DNA of 64,000 nucleotides from Paracoccus wurundjeri (GCF_030678915.1 NZ_JAUUTZ010000007.1:124001-188000); one strand, 5' to 3'. Positions 24,573-35,024 are shown, counted from the stretch's first letter. Notes: generated from the letters alone by a model not told the origin. A program made the numbers and translations.

Positions 24573-26351
24573 TTACAGCGGCCAGAAGATCGGGATAACA
24601 ATGGCTGCCGTTATGGCCATCAGAACGTTCAGCGGAACGCCTACCCGAATGAAATCGGCAAAGCGATAACCGCCCGGACCATAAACCAGCGTATTGGTTT
24701 GATACCCGATCGGAGTCGCGAAACTGGCCGAGGCGCCCATCATCACCGCAATCACCAGAGGACGAGGATCGACGCCCAACTGGTTGCCCAGCGAGATCGC
24801 TACCGGCGTGACGATCACCGCGACGGCGTTATTCGTCACCGTCTCGGTCAGAACCGTCGCCAGCAGATACACGGACAGCACCAGTCCCCATGGCGGAACC
24901 TGGGTCAGCCATGGCGCGATCCGCGTCACAAGCAATTCGACCGCTCCTGAGTTTTCGAGCCCGGCCCCTACGGCAAGCATGGCAAAGATCAGTGCCATCA
25001 GCCGGCCATCGACAAAGCTGAGCGCCTCATCCGCGTCGATGCAGCGAGTGCCAAGGACGACCGCCACGCCGACAAATGCCAGGAGCAGGATCGGCGCGAT
25101 ATCGAAAGCCGAAAGCGCCACAACGGCAAGCAGAGTCGCGACCACGATGGGCGCGTGGCGGCGACGATAGGCGCGATCGGTTGGCACGTTCACCTCGACC
25201 ATCTCCATATCGCTTGCCAGTCGCTGGATATCCCCGGCTTCCCCCTCCAGCAGCAGGGTATCGCCGACACGCACGACCAGATCGTCAAGCTGACGACCGA
25301 TATTCTGGTTCCTGCGATGCGCCGCCAATACATAGACGCCATAGCGCCTGCGCAACCGCATTGCGCCAAGGCTGCGCCCGACCATGCGACAACCGGGCGT
25401 GATCAGCACCTCGACCGTGGAGGTCTGGACCGAGCTCAGCTTGTCCACCATGCGCAGTTCCTTGTGGCTTTGAAGGCCCAGCACCTCGGACATGGGAGTA
25501 CGCAGAACCACGCGGTCTCCGGCCTCAAGCTTGACGGAAGTCAGATCCCGGCGCAACGACGCATCGCCGCGAAGAACGTCGATCACGCGGGCAGTGTCGC
25601 GGGTGAAAATATCCACTTCGTCCAAAGCCTTGCCGATCAAAGATGATTCTTCGGGAATCGCGACTTCGGTAAAAAACTTCGCCTTGGATCGGCCCGACAT
25701 CAGTTGCGACATGGAATTGCGGTCGGGCAGCAAATGCGGTGCGACCAGCAAGAGATAGGTCACACCAACAATCGCCATCGGCAGGCCGACCGGGGTAATC
25801 TCGAAGATCGAGAACGCATCCATTCCCGAGCTGCGCGCGACACCATCGACCAGAAGGTTTGTCGATGTACCGATCATTGTCATCGTTCCACCCAAAATGG
25901 ACAGGTATGACAATGGGATCAGCAGCTTGGAGGGAGACTTTCCCATCTCTTTCGCAAGCTGCATGAAAATCGGCATCATCACAACAACCAGAGGCGTGTT
26001 ATTGACGAAAGCCGACAAGACGCAGACAACCACCGAGATCAGTGCCAGCGTCATGATCGGGTGGTCACCCGCATGCCGCGCGGCACGCTGACCGATCCAG
26101 TCGAGTGCGCCCGTGCGCACCAGCCCGCCGACGATGATGAACATGAAGGCGATGGTCCAGGGAGCCGGGTTCGACAAGACGCCCGCAATGCTATCGATAT
26201 CCAGAATTCCCAGTCCAAGCAGCGCGACTGCGCCCAGAATCGCGGTAACTTCCGGCGGATAGACTTCGCGGATAAAAAGGGTGAGCATACCAACAATGAT
26301 AAATATCGTGGTAACGGCAGCCACTGTGCCGCTCAATTCAAATCCGAACAT
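24573..26351 (-). CDS. SLC13 family permease with RCK/TrkA-C regulatory domains
   Basis: Membrane protein of 592 residues. About five N-terminal helices (AAVTTIFIIVGMLTLFIREV) come first, with SAFVNNTPLVVVMMPIF and LSILGGTMTMIGTSTNLLVDGV marking the SLC13/CitM anion-transport fold. Two cytosolic TrkA-C-type domains are inserted in the middle (about 215-380, GDRVVLRTPMSEVLG; VGDTLLLEGEAGD), followed by a second membrane half with ETVTNNAVAVIVTPVAISLG and FATPIGYQTNTLVYGPGGY. Family members move dicarboxylates or sulfate with sodium. Substrate not deducible. It is transcribed on the minus strand, 130 bases after ymdB-like gene direction changes do not occur, so it may share a transcript with that gene. 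Confidence 0.88.
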   Translation of the reverse strand: MFGFELSGTVAAVTTIFIIVGMLTLFIREVYPPEVTAILGAVALLGLGILDIDSIAGVLSNPAPWTIAFMFIIVGGLVRTGALDWIGQRAARHAGDHPIMTLALISVVVCVLSAFVNNTPLVVVMMPIFMQLAKEMGKSPSKLLIPLSYLSILGGTMTMIGTSTNLLVDGVARSSGMDAFSIFEITPVGLPMAIVGVTYLLLVAPHLLPDRNSMSQLMSGRSKAKFFTEVAIPEESSLIGKALDEVDIFTRDTARVIDVLRGDASLRRDLTSVKLEAGDRVVLRTPMSEVLGLQSHKELRMVDKLSSVQTSTVEVLITPGCRMVGRSLGAMRLRRRYGVYVLAAHRRNQNIGRQLDDLVVRVGDTLLLEGEAGDIQRLASDMEMVEVNVPTDRAYRRRHAPIVVATLLAVVALSAFDIAPILLLAFVGVAVVLGTRCIDADEALSFVDGRLMALIFAMLAVGAGLENSGAVELLVTRIAPWLTQVPPWGLVLSVYLLATVLTETVTNNAVAVIVTPVAISLGNQLGVDPRPLVIAVMMGASASFATPIGYQTNTLVYGPGGYRFADFIRVGVPLNVLMAITAAIVIPIFWPL

Positions 26352-26481
26352 ATAGTTCTCTCAAAATAAACCTCATCGACACGATGGGCGTAGTTTGATC
26401 GGAAACCCGATCCGCCCGCAAGTAAAGATGAATGGAAACCCTACTTCCGCCGCAGGGACGGCGCATTTCAGCAAGAAACCG

Positions 26482-27306
26482 TCACTCGATGGCCTTCGCG
26501 TGGGTCTGCTCCAGCCGTCCGCCATCCCGGACAGGCATGATTTTCCGGCATTCGCCGCTGCGATCATCGGTTTCGATCATGACGCCGCAAAGACTCGCCT
26601 CGCCTTCGGCCGGGGTGAAGCGGTCACGGGCCATGCCGGTAACGAAGCGGCGCAGAGGCTCGGTCTTTTCCATGCCGATGATACTGTTATAATCGCCGCA
26701 CATTCCCGCATCCGACAGATAGCCAGTACCGCGTGGAAGGATTTGCGCATCAGCTGTCGGGACATGCGTATGGGTGCCGACCACAAGACTGGCGCGCCCG
26801 TCGCAAAAATGGCCCGCGCCCATCTTTTCGCTGGTTGCCTCGGCATGGAAATCCACGATCGCGGCCTGCACCATCCCGCCACGGGGATGCGCGCGCAGCA
26901 CGCCGTCAAGCGCCGAGAAGGGATCATCATAGGGACGCGACATGAACACCTGACCCAAGGCCTGCGTCACCAGCAACTTACGTCCCCGCGCGTCACTGAA
27001 CACACCCGCGCCCCTGCCCGGAGCCTCTTTCGCCAGATTCAGGGGGCGGATGATGCGCGGTTCACGCTCGACAAAGGTCAGAAGATCTTTCTGATCGAAA
27101 GCATGATCGCCAAGCGTCAGACAATCCGCCCCGGCTTGCAGAAGCAATTGCGCATGACCCGCGGTAATCCCACGCCCGCCGCTGGCATTCTCGCCGTTGA
27201 CGATGACGAAATCAGCCCCAAGCCGCTGCCGCAATCCGGACAATCTCTCGGTAATCGCGCGGCGACCTGCGCGGCCCATAACGTCGCCAAGAAATAATAT
27301 TCTCAT
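26482..27306 (-). CDS. YmdB family metallophosphoesterase (TIGR00282 type)
   Basis: Cytosolic phosphodiesterase of 274 residues, starting MRILFLGDVMGRAGR (metal ligand Asp8). It has the further metal-binding motifs NGENASGGRG, LGDHAFDQ and VVGTHTHVPTADA, and SDAGMCGDYNSIIGM. B. subtilis YmdB hydrolyses 2-prime,3-prime-cAMP and influences development. The start is placed at ATG 27306 because the upstream codons of the open frame carry no family residues. A lytic transglycosylase lipoprotein gene lies 57 bases upstream on the same strand. Confidence 0.88.
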   Translation of the reverse strand: MRILFLGDVMGRAGRRAITERLSGLRQRLGADFVIVNGENASGGRGITAGHAQLLLQAGADCLTLGDHAFDQKDLLTFVEREPRIIRPLNLAKEAPGRGAGVFSDARGRKLLVTQALGQVFMSRPYDDPFSALDGVLRAHPRGGMVQAAIVDFHAEATSEKMGAGHFCDGRASLVVGTHTHVPTADAQILPRGTGYLSDAGMCGDYNSIIGMEKTEPLRRFVTGMARDRFTPAEGEASLCGVMIETDDRSGECRKIMPVRDGGRLEQTHAKAIE

Positions 27307-27363
27307 AGCGCAGTGGTTACGACAAAGCCTTTCTCGCCTCAAGCGGGAAGCGACGCGGCCCGC

Positions 27364-27990
27364 CTAGCCTTCCGCCGATGCGGTGCAATAGCTTTGGCTG
27401 CTGGTCCATTCGGCGATATCCGCGCGTTTGCTGGCACTGCGCATCGGCGCCCAATCGCGTGCCACACCGCGCCATCCGCCGCTGCCGTCGCGCGCCACCG
27501 CATTGTCCCGTCCGACCTGACGCGACATGATCTTGACCGCGCAGCTCATATTGTCGGCGCCGTTGGTGATATGACCGCTGCAGTCATAGCTGCGCCACGT
27601 CGCCGGAGCGATCTGCATCAGACCCAACCAGCGACCGCCGCCGCCCGACGCCCTTGGGTTATAGGTGCTTTCATGTTTCGCAAGCGCGGACATCAATCCG
27701 GCCCAGAACGCCTTGCGCTCGGTCCGTCCAAGCTCGGCGTAATTCGGGCAATAGGTCTGAATATCATGCGGCACCCGGGACATCATCGCCACGCCTTCAC
27801 GCTCAAGCGCCACAAGCGTCGCACGGGTCCAGTCATCCGAGCCACTCTTATGCTGCCACCGCATCGGCGGGCTGACCGCAAGCAGATTACGCTGCGCCTG
27901 TTGTCGGGCAAGCTCTTCCGATGAAGGGCCGGTTTCCATGTCACAGGCAGCAAGCAAAGCCAGAGCGGCAAGCAGAAGAACAGAGCGCAT
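27364..27990 (-). CDS. lytic transglycosylase (SLT domain) lipoprotein
   Basis: Exported protein of 208 residues with a lipoprotein signal peptide (RSVLLLAALALLAAC, lipobox LAAC with Cys15). The C-terminal SLT-type fold has catalytic Glu in ALAKHESTYNPRASGGGGRWLGLMQIAP, followed by CSGHITNGADNMSCAVKIMSRQV. It cleaves glycan strands of murein at the inner face of the outer membrane. The upstream 286 bases separate it from divergent gatB. No partner gene identified. Confidence 0.87.
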   Translation of the reverse strand: MRSVLLLAALALLAACDMETGPSSEELARQQAQRNLLAVSPPMRWQHKSGSDDWTRATLVALEREGVAMMSRVPHDIQTYCPNYAELGRTERKAFWAGLMSALAKHESTYNPRASGGGGRWLGLMQIAPATWRSYDCSGHITNGADNMSCAVKIMSRQVGRDNAVARDGSGGWRGVARDWAPMRSASKRADIAEWTSSQSYCTASAEG

Positions 27991-28276
27991 TAAATCCCCG
28001 TAAGGCAGTTTCGACTGCGAAACGCCTTAACGGCAAATGCAAGTCGCGCAAGCTTCTGAGGCCGTCATCGGCGATTTCACGCCGGAATCGCGTAACTCAC
28101 CCGCCATTTGGACGGAGATATCGCGTGATCAGCGGTATTTCATCGCCTGACGATTTGATCCGGCAAGTTAGGCCGACCAAACAACGGCCGCAATCTTATC
28201 GCATCGCGCCCCGTGACAAGCGCCGCACACTGCCCTAAAACCGCTGCAACACCGCCACAGCGACAACGGGATTTCC

Positions 28277-29791
28277 ATGCTTGACCATCTCTCTTTCACC
28301 GCTCCCGAACCGAAAACCATTGCTGGCGCCAAGGGCGACTGGGAACTGGTCATCGGGCTGGAGGTGCATGCGCAGGTCGCAAGCAGGGCCAAGCTGTTCT
28401 CGGGTGCATCGACCGAATTTGGGGCAGAGCCGAACAGTAATGTCGCATTCGTGGATGCCGCCATGCCAGGAATGCTGCCGGTCATCAACGAATTCTGCGT
28501 GGCACAGGCGGTGCGGACCGGCCTTGGCCTGAAAGCGGCGATCAACCTGCGTTCGGCCTTTGACCGCAAGAATTACTTCTATCCCGACCTGCCGCAGGGT
28601 TATCAGATCAGCCAACTCTATCATCCCATCGTGGGCGAGGGCGAGGTGATCGTGGACATGGCCCCCGGCATCGCCCGTCGCGTGCGGATCGAGCGGATCC
28701 ATATCGAACAGGACGCCGGAAAATCGATCCATGACATGGATCCGAACATGTCCTTCGTGGACCTGAACCGCACCGGCGTCGCCCTGATGGAAATCGTCAG
28801 CCGCCCCGATATCCGCAGCCCCGAGGAAGCCGCCGCCTATGTCGTCAAGCTGCGCCAGATCATGCGCTATCTGGGCACCTGCGACGGCAATATGCAGAAC
28901 GGCAATCTGCGCGCCGATGTGAATGTCTCGATCTGCCCTCCGGGCGCGTATGAGAAATATATCGAAACAGGCGATTTCAGCCATCTGGGCACCCGATGCG
29001 AGATCAAGAACATGAACTCGATGCGCTTCATTCAGCAGGCCATCGACGTTGAGGCCCGCCGCCAGATCGCCATTGTCGAGGATGGCGGCAAGGTCGTGCA
29101 GGAGACCCGGCTTTACGATCCTGACAAGGGCGAAACCCGGTCCATGCGCAGCAAGGAAGAGGCGCATGATTACCGCTATTTCCCCGATCCGGATCTGCTG
29201 CCGCTGGAAATCGAACAGGCATGGGTCGATGATATCGCGGCCAGCATGCCCGAATTGCCGGACGAAAAGAAAGCCCGCTTCGTGCGCGATATGGGATTGT
29301 CGGAATATGACGCTGGTGTCCTGACCGCCGATGTCGAGAACGCCAATTTCTTCGAAGAGGTGGCGCAAGGTCGCGATGGCAAGCAAGCCGCAAACTGGGT
29401 TATCAACGAGTTGTTCGGGCGGCTGAACAAGGAAGGGCTGAATATCGAGACCTCGCCCATTTCCTCGCGTCAGCTTGGCGGGGTGATCGACCTGATCGCC
29501 AGGGGCGACATCTCGGGCAAGATCGCCAAGGAACTGTTCGAGATCCTCTGGACCGAGGGCGGCGATCCGGCTCAGATCATCGAATCCCGCGGCATGAAAC
29601 AGGTCACCGATCTGGGTGCCATCGAAAAGGCCGTCGATGAGATCATCGCCGCGAATCCCGGGCAGGTCGAAAAGGCGAAGCAAAATCCCAAGCTGGCGGG
29701 CTGGTTCGTCGGACAGGTGCTGAAAGCCACCGGCGGCAAGGCGAACCCGGCGGCGGTCAATGAACTTGTCAGCAAGAAGCTGGGCGGATAA
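28277..29791 (+). CDS. gatB: aspartyl/glutamyl-tRNA amidotransferase subunit B
   Basis: Subunit of the GatCAB amidotransferase that turns misacylated Glu-tRNA-Gln and Asp-tRNA-Asn into the amidated forms. It has 504 residues, the family length. It begins with [19 protein letters not shown], has [19 protein letters not shown] (metal/nucleotide site), [14 protein letters not shown] and ends with the YqeY/tail domain [27 protein letters not shown]. gatA and gatC are not adjacent. A DUF4177 gene follows after 40 bases. Confidence 0.96.
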   Translation: MLDHLSFTAPEPKTIAGAKGDWELVIGLEVHAQVASRAKLFSGASTEFGAEPNSNVAFVDAAMPGMLPVINEFCVAQAVRTGLGLKAAINLRSAFDRKNYFYPDLPQGYQISQLYHPIVGEGEVIVDMAPGIARRVRIERIHIEQDAGKSIHDMDPNMSFVDLNRTGVALMEIVSRPDIRSPEEAAAYVVKLRQIMRYLGTCDGNMQNGNLRADVNVSICPPGAYEKYIETGDFSHLGTRCEIKNMNSMRFIQQAIDVEARRQIAIVEDGGKVVQETRLYDPDKGETRSMRSKEEAHDYRYFPDPDLLPLEIEQAWVDDIAASMPELPDEKKARFVRDMGLSEYDAGVLTADVENANFFEEVAQGRDGKQAANWVINELFGRLNKEGLNIETSPISSRQLGGVIDLIARGDISGKIAKELFEILWTEGGDPAQIIESRGMKQVTDLGAIEKAVDEIIAANPGQVEKAKQNPKLAGWFVGQVLKATGGKANPAAVNELVSKKLGG

Positions 29792-29831
29792 TCCGGTCGC
29801 CCCGCGCGATAACGTGATGCAGGATCAAAGC

Positions 29832-30257
29832 ATGCAATTCGAATATACCGCCATCCCGGCCCCCCTTCGCGGCGAGAAAGCGAAAGACGCCAAAACACCG
29901 GGCGAACGCTATGCGCTGGCACTGACAGGCGAACTCAACCGGATGGCCGCGGATGGGTGGGAATATATTCGCGCCGACGTCCTGCCCAGCGAGGAACGTA
30001 CCGGCCTGACCGGCCGCTCGACCGTTTATCATAATCTCTTGATTTTCCGTCGCGCCACGTCGCAGACCGGGCAAGACAGTGCATCTTCGGTTTCTGCACC
30101 GGTCACGCCGGCCGATCCAGCCAGCGAGGAGCGGCGCGAACCCGAGATCCGGCCTGTCCAGACGAAACCCGAGCCCCAGAAACCAGCCGCTGAACCTGCA
30201 AAGGATGCTCCTGCCGCGGCCGGTTCCGATACCGCGCCCCCGGTTCGAAACGACTGA
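29832..30257 (+). CDS. DUF4177 domain-containing protein
   Basis: Protein of 141 residues. The N-terminal half (about 1-70) is DUF4177: MQFEYTAIPAP, GERYALALTGELNRMAADGWEYIRADVLPSEERT. The C-terminal half is low-complexity, rich in Pro, Ala and Glu, and probably disordered. The start is set at ATG 29832, seven bases after AGGA; an ATG at 29817 has no such site. It follows gatB and precedes an MBL-fold hydrolase. Function unknown. Similar proteins occur next to gatB in Rhodobacterales as far as I recall. Confidence 0.8.
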   Translation: MQFEYTAIPAPLRGEKAKDAKTPGERYALALTGELNRMAADGWEYIRADVLPSEERTGLTGRSTVYHNLLIFRRATSQTGQDSASSVSAPVTPADPASEERREPEIRPVQTKPEPQKPAAEPAKDAPAAAGSDTAPPVRND

Positions 30258-30361
30258 CGCCCGGCCTCACGCCATTCTCTGCCCCTGCCCGTTCAAACTG
30301 CGGCTGGCCACGGCTGGATGCCCGCGTTAACCTGCCCGCAAGTTCCAGAAAGGAGATTGCG

Positions 30362-31054
30362 ATGAAACTGAACTGGCTTGGGCATTCCGGCTTTCGGCTT
30401 GAAATCGAGAACGCGGTGATCCTGATCGATCCCTGGGTTACCGGCAATCCTGTCTTCCCGGAAGACAGGCGGCAGGAAGCAATCTCCGGCGCAACCCATA
30501 TCCTGCTGACTCACGGTCATGGGGATCACGTCGCAGACGCTTTGCCTATCGCAAAGGAACTGAACATTCCGATTGCCGGCATCTATGACCTGATCAACCA
30601 CTGGACCACGCGCGAAAGCATCGAAGGTATCGGTTTCAACAAGGGCGGCACCGTCGATCTTGGTGGCGCCAAGGTGACCATGGTCAATGCCTGCCATTCC
30701 AGCTCGATGGACGGTTCCGACGGGCCGATCTATGCCGGTCATGAATCGGGCTACATGATCGCCGGCGAAGGGCATGTGATCTATTTCAGCGGCGATACCG
30801 ACATCATGGCCGATATGGAATGGATGGCCGAATATCATCAGCCCGATATCGGTATTCTCTGCGCTGGCGGGCATTTCACCATGGATATGAAACGCGCCGC
30901 CTTCGCCGCCAGAAAATATTTCGACTTCAAGACCGTCATTCCCTGCCATTACAAGACTTTCCCTCTGTTGGAACAATCGGCAGAGGCTTTGGCCAGCGGC
31001 CTTCCCGGCGTTACCGTGATCGAGCCCGAGATTCTGAAGGCCATCGAATTGTGA
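30362..31054 (+). CDS. metal-dependent hydrolase, UPF0173 (MBL fold)
   Basis: Metallo-beta-lactamase fold hydrolase of 230 residues. The Zn motif is LLTHGHGDHVADA (HxHxDH), with a further His in VNACHSSS, Asp in FSGDTDIMAD and a terminal His in VIPCHYKTFP. It starts WLGHSGFRLE and has a strong ribosome-binding site (AAAGGAG). UPF0173 enzymes are of unknown substrate. The gene overlaps the next one by GTGA at 31051, indicating translational coupling. Confidence 0.9.
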   Translation: MKLNWLGHSGFRLEIENAVILIDPWVTGNPVFPEDRRQEAISGATHILLTHGHGDHVADALPIAKELNIPIAGIYDLINHWTTRESIEGIGFNKGGTVDLGGAKVTMVNACHSSSMDGSDGPIYAGHESGYMIAGEGHVIYFSGDTDIMADMEWMAEYHQPDIGILCAGGHFTMDMKRAAFAARKYFDFKTVIPCHYKTFPLLEQSAEALASGLPGVTVIEPEILKAIEL

Positions 31055-32853
31055 GCGCATTTCAATCTTTCAACGATCCTGCGGGCGGCAGCGATCACGC
31101 GACTCGTCTCAACACGCTGCGAGAACGTATGGCAGCGATGAAGCTTGATGCTTTCTTCGTGCCACGCGCCGATGCGCATCAAGGCGAATATGTCGCCGAT
31201 GCCGATGCCCGGCTGGCATGGCTGACCGGTTTCACCGGCAGCGCGGGATTTGCGATCATCACGCCTGAACAGGCCGGGGTGTTCATCGACGGACGCTACC
31301 GCGTACAGGTGAAATCGCAGATCGACCTTGCGCATTTCACTCCGGTCCCCTGGCCCGAAACCCGACCCTCGATCTGGCTTCGCGAGGCATTGCCCGATGG
31401 TGGACGGGTGGGTTTCGACCCGTGGCTGCATACCCGCAGGGAAATCGAGGCAATGCGCAAAGGGCTTGAAAGCAGCGGCATCGAGTTGGTCGCAGTCAAA
31501 AGCAATCCGGTCGATGATATCTGGCCCGACCGTCCCGCGCCGCCGCAAGGCCGGGCACGGGCGCATGACGACGCGCTGGTGGGCGAAAGCTCGGCCGACA
31601 AGCGGGCGCGGCTGGCGGCAGGGCTGCGCGATTGCGGGCAATCCGCCGCCTTCCTGTCCCTGCCGGACTCTATTTCATGGCTGTTGAATATTCGCGGCAC
31701 GGATGTGCCCAAGAATCCCATCGTACAAAGCTTTGCGATCCTGTCAGATGACGGCCATGTCGCACTCTTCGCCGATCCCGTGAAATTCGATGGCCAACTG
31801 CGCGAAAAGCTGGGCAATGACGTGACCATCCGCCCTCCCAAAGAAATGGCCGCCGCCTTGCAGGATCTGGAAGGCACCATCCGGCTTGATCCCGCAACCG
31901 CGCCAGAAGCGGCTTTTCGCCTGCTGGAACAGGCCGGAACCGCGATTGCCAGCGCTCCCGATCCCGCAATCATGCCAAAGGCCCGGAAAAACAACGTTGA
32001 GTTAAAGGGAATGCATGCCGCACATCTTCGTGATGGCGTGGCAATGACCCGCCTGCTGGCATGGCTGGAGGTCACCCCGCCATCGAGTCTGACCGAGATA
32101 GACGTGGTGCGCAAACTCGAATCCCTGCGCCGCGAAGAGGGGATCACCGATATCAGTTTCGATACCATCAGCGGCGCAGGGCCGAATGGTGCCATCGTGC
32201 ATTACCGCGTCACGGAATCCAGCAATCGCCGATTGGCCGAAAATGACATGCTGCTGATCGATTCCGGTGGGCAATACCCCGACGGCACCACCGATATCAC
32301 CCGCACCATTCCGCTTGGTCAGCCGCCGAAAGCGGCCATCGCCCCCTATACCGCCGTTCTGCGCGGTATGATCGCCATCAGTCGCAGCCGTTTCCCGACA
32401 GGCGTCACTGGCGCGCATCTGGATGCCCTGGCCCGGCAATTCCTGTGGATACAGGGGCTGGACTACGATCACGGCACCGGCCACGGCGTGGGCGCAGCAC
32501 TTTGCGTTCATGAAGGACCGGTCCGCATCAGCCGCGCCAGCGACCTGCCCCTTGAAACCGGCATGATCCTGTCGAACGAGCCGGGATATTACCGCGAAAA
32601 CGCCTTTGGAATCCGGATCGAAAACCTGCTTGCGGTAACCACAGCCGAGGCCGAGCCGGGCCGTAACATGCTGGGCTTCGAAACCCTGACGCTCTGTCCG
32701 ATCGACAGGCGCTGCATCGACCGGCAGGCATTGTCCCGTGACGAGGCGGAATGGCTCGATCGCTATCACCTGCGCGTCCGCGACAAGCTTTCCCCGCTGC
32801 TAGATTCCGAAACCCGGAACTGGCTGTATAAGGCCACCACACCCATCGCCTGA
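31051..32853 (+). CDS. Xaa-Pro aminopeptidase (aminopeptidase P family, M24)
   Basis: Cytosolic metallopeptidase of 600 residues removing the N-terminal residue before proline. It has two creatinase-type N-terminal domains (first block RLNTLRERMAAMKLDAFFVPRADAHQGEYV, then a second from about residue 170) and the C-terminal pita-bread domain with metal ligands in LLIDSGGQYPDGTTDITRTI, DYDHGTGHGVG (His), CVHEGP and LSNEPGYY. The start is the GTG at 31051, overlapping the preceding stop (GTGA); longer frames upstream are not homologous. Single-chain 600-residue members are common in bacteria. Confidence 0.93.
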   Translation: MSAFQSFNDPAGGSDHATRLNTLRERMAAMKLDAFFVPRADAHQGEYVADADARLAWLTGFTGSAGFAIITPEQAGVFIDGRYRVQVKSQIDLAHFTPVPWPETRPSIWLREALPDGGRVGFDPWLHTRREIEAMRKGLESSGIELVAVKSNPVDDIWPDRPAPPQGRARAHDDALVGESSADKRARLAAGLRDCGQSAAFLSLPDSISWLLNIRGTDVPKNPIVQSFAILSDDGHVALFADPVKFDGQLREKLGNDVTIRPPKEMAAALQDLEGTIRLDPATAPEAAFRLLEQAGTAIASAPDPAIMPKARKNNVELKGMHAAHLRDGVAMTRLLAWLEVTPPSSLTEIDVVRKLESLRREEGITDISFDTISGAGPNGAIVHYRVTESSNRRLAENDMLLIDSGGQYPDGTTDITRTIPLGQPPKAAIAPYTAVLRGMIAISRSRFPTGVTGAHLDALARQFLWIQGLDYDHGTGHGVGAALCVHEGPVRISRASDLPLETGMILSNEPGYYRENAFGIRIENLLAVTTAEAEPGRNMLGFETLTLCPIDRRCIDRQALSRDEAEWLDRYHLRVRDKLSPLLDSETRNWLYKATTPIA

Positions 32854-32863
32854 ACATCCTGCT

Positions 32864-32930
32864 GCTTCTTCACGAAAATATCCCGGGGGAGTGAGAAGCG
32901 TCGCGACGAGAGGGGCAGCGCCCCTCCCTC
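32864..32930. repeat. rhodobacterial-type intergenic element with GC hairpin
   Basis: Between convergent pepP-like and SDR genes: a stretch gaaaatatcccgggggagtg, followed by a GAGGGGC-AGC-GCCCCTC hairpin (32910-32926). Such a pair of motifs occurs between many genes in Rhodobacterales genomes as I recall. It probably acts as a terminator and has not been given a firm function. Confidence 0.4.
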
Positions 32931-32964
32931 GCCCATCATTCCATCCGGTCAATCCGCCCGACCG

Positions 32965-33636
32965 TTATTCCGCCAGTTCGTCCAGGATCCGTGCGGCCTC
33001 GGATTTACAGGGCGTCAACGTTTTCGGATCCTCGCCCGGAAAGAATCTTGCCCTTACCGAGGTCGGCATCGCGGCCGGCTCGGCGATGACCACGCGCGGG
33101 CCGGTATTGACCGTCTCGGCCCGCCAGCTTTTCGCAAGCGCAATCTGGGCCGCCTTGCTCGCACCATATGCACCGAAAAATTTCTGCCCGGCGCGGGTAT
33201 CGTCAAAGAACAGCGCGGTTCCGTCACGCGCGCGCAGCAAAGGCTCCAGCAGAACGATCAGCCCGCGCACGGATTCGGTATTGACCAGCAGCGATTTCGA
33301 CCAGTCCTTGCCATCGATATGCGGCGCAGGAGACAATGGCGCGGCATGCACGGCGCAATGCGCCCACAGATCCACCCCGCCCCAGCGCTTCGCGATCGCC
33401 TCGGCCAATTGCTGCATCGCGGGGGCTTCGCCCACATCCATCGGCGCCAAAGTGGCCGCGCCACCCGTCGCCCGGATACGATCATCCAGTTCTTCAAGCG
33501 CACCGACTGTACGGGCCACCGCAAGCACATGGTATCCACGCGCTGCCAGTTCCTCGGCCAAAGCCGCCCCCAGCCCGCGCGAAGCGCCGGTAATCACGGC
33601 AAGTCTGGGAGAGTCCGATTTGTCATTTTCATTCAT
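32965..33636 (-). CDS. SDR family NAD(P)-dependent oxidoreductase
   Basis: Short-chain dehydrogenase of 223 residues, with TGASRGLGAALAEELAARGY for the cofactor site, a weaker NAG equivalent (LWAHCAVHAAP), and the catalytic YGASKAAQIALAKSWRAE motif (YxxxK). Substrate unknown. Lone gene, convergent with an aminopeptidase P gene and downstream of the gltA terminator region. The length is at the short end of the family. Confidence 0.85.
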   Translation of the reverse strand: MNENDKSDSPRLAVITGASRGLGAALAEELAARGYHVLAVARTVGALEELDDRIRATGGAATLAPMDVGEAPAMQQLAEAIAKRWGGVDLWAHCAVHAAPLSPAPHIDGKDWSKSLLVNTESVRGLIVLLEPLLRARDGTALFFDDTRAGQKFFGAYGASKAAQIALAKSWRAETVNTGPRVVIAEPAAMPTSVRARFFPGEDPKTLTPCKSEAARILDELAE

Positions 33637-33683
33637 ACCGGATCACTTGCCACTGCCATTCCCCCGGTGCAAGCCCCACGATG

Positions 33684-33706
33684 AAAAAGGGCCTCCGAAG
33701 AGGCCC
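33684..33706 (-). terminator. rho-independent terminator of gltA
   Basis: On the minus strand, 25 bases after the gltA stop: GGGCCTC-TTCG-GAGGCCC followed by TTTTT. A 7-bp stem, stable UUCG-type tetraloop and U-tract make this a textbook terminator. Confidence 0.9.
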
Positions 33707-33731
33707 TCATATTCCATGTCATCCAGATCGG

Positions 33732-35024
33732 TCAGCGTTTGGCAAGCTCGACATAATCCCGCTTATCACTGCCGACATAAAGCTGCCGGGGGCGACCGAT
33801 CTTGTTCTGCGGATCGCTGATCATTTCTTTCCACTGCGCGATCCAGCCGACGGTGCGCGACAAGGCGAAGATCGGCGTGAACATCGAGGTCGGGAAGCCC
33901 ATGGCCGATAAAATGATGCCCGAATAAAAATCGACATTCGGATAAAGCTTCTTGGACACGAAATACTCATCCTCGAGGGCGATCTTCTCAAGCTCCTTGG
34001 CAACCTGAAGCGTCGGGTTGTTGCGGATGCCCAGAAGGTCCAGAACCTCATCGGCGGATTCCTTCATGACCTTCGCGCGCGGATCGAAATTCTTGTAGAC
34101 CCGGTGACCAAAGCCCATCAGCCGGAACGGATCGTCCTTGTCCTTGGCCTTTTCGATATATTCCGGGATGCGGTCAACGGTCCCGATCTCGCGCAGCATT
34201 TCAAGACAGGCCTGATTGGCGCCGCCATGCGCCGGCCCCCAGAGACAGGCAATCCCCGCCGCGATACAGGCAAAGGGATTCGCGCCCGAAGATCCGGCCA
34301 GACGCACCGTCGAGGTCGAGGCGTTCTGTTCATGATCGGCATGAAGCGTGAAGATCCGATCCACCGCTTTCGACAGGGCCGGATCGACGTGATATTTCTC
34401 GGCCGGAACCGAAAAGCACATGTTCAGGAAATTCGACGCATAGTCGAGTTCGTTATCGGGATACACGAAAGGCTGGCCGATCGCGTATTTATAGGCCATT
34501 GCAGCAATCGTCGGCAGCTTGGCAATCAGCCGGATCGCCGCAACTTCACGCTGCCATTCGTCGCCGATATCGGTCGAATCGTGATAAAAAGCCGACATTG
34601 CACCGACGACCCCCACCATCGTAGCCATCGGATGGCTGTCACGGCGGAATCCCCGGAAGAAATTGTGCATCTGCTCATGCACCATGGTGTGGCGTGTGAC
34701 CCGGCTTTGAAAATCAGTCAGTTGCTCTGCGCTGGGCAGTTCGCCGTAAAGCAGAAGATAGCAAACTTCGATATAATTGGAATTCTGTGCCAGTTGCTCG
34801 ATCGGGTAGCCGCGATACCACAACTCGCCCTTATCGCCATCGATATAGGTTATCGTCGAATCGCAGCTGGCAGTGGAAGTGAAACCGGGATCATAGGTGA
34901 ACACATCGGCCTGACCGTATAATTTACGGATATCCAGAACGTTCGGCCCCTGAGTCGGTGTGAGAATCGGTAATTCATATTCGGCATTATTAAGTCGCAG
35001 TGTGGCATTATTGGAATCAGCCAT
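33732..35024 (-). CDS. gltA: citrate synthase (type II)
   Basis: Condenses acetyl-CoA and oxaloacetate in the TCA cycle. It has 430 residues, matching type II hexameric enzymes. The catalytic His is in [13 protein letters not shown] and the CoA/oxaloacetate segments include [42 protein letters not shown] and [13 protein letters not shown]. The start is set at ATG 35024 rather than the preceding TTG because AAAGGA lies 7 bases upstream. Codirectional with gltX, 72 bases downstream of it, with its own terminator at 33684-33706. Confidence 0.97.
   Translation of the reverse strand: MADSNNATLRLNNAEYELPILTPTQGPNVLDIRKLYGQADVFTYDPGFTSTASCDSTITYIDGDKGELWYRGYPIEQLAQNSNYIEVCYLLLYGELPSAEQLTDFQSRVTRHTMVHEQMHNFFRGFRRDSHPMATMVGVVGAMSAFYHDSTDIGDEWQREVAAIRLIAKLPTIAAMAYKYAIGQPFVYPDNELDYASNFLNMCFSVPAEKYHVDPALSKAVDRIFTLHADHEQNASTSTVRLAGSSGANPFACIAAGIACLWGPAHGGANQACLEMLREIGTVDRIPEYIEKAKDKDDPFRLMGFGHRVYKNFDPRAKVMKESADEVLDLLGIRNNPTLQVAKELEKIALEDEYFVSKKLYPNVDFYSGIILSAMGFPTSMFTPIFALSRTVGWIAQWKEMISDPQNKIGRPRQLYVGSDKRDYVELAKR

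Noticed and set aside
27991..28276. possible small gene or RNA between the transglycosylase and gatB
   Set aside because: No convincing start with ribosome-binding site, no strong hairpin and no recognisable RNA; left as a divergent promoter region.
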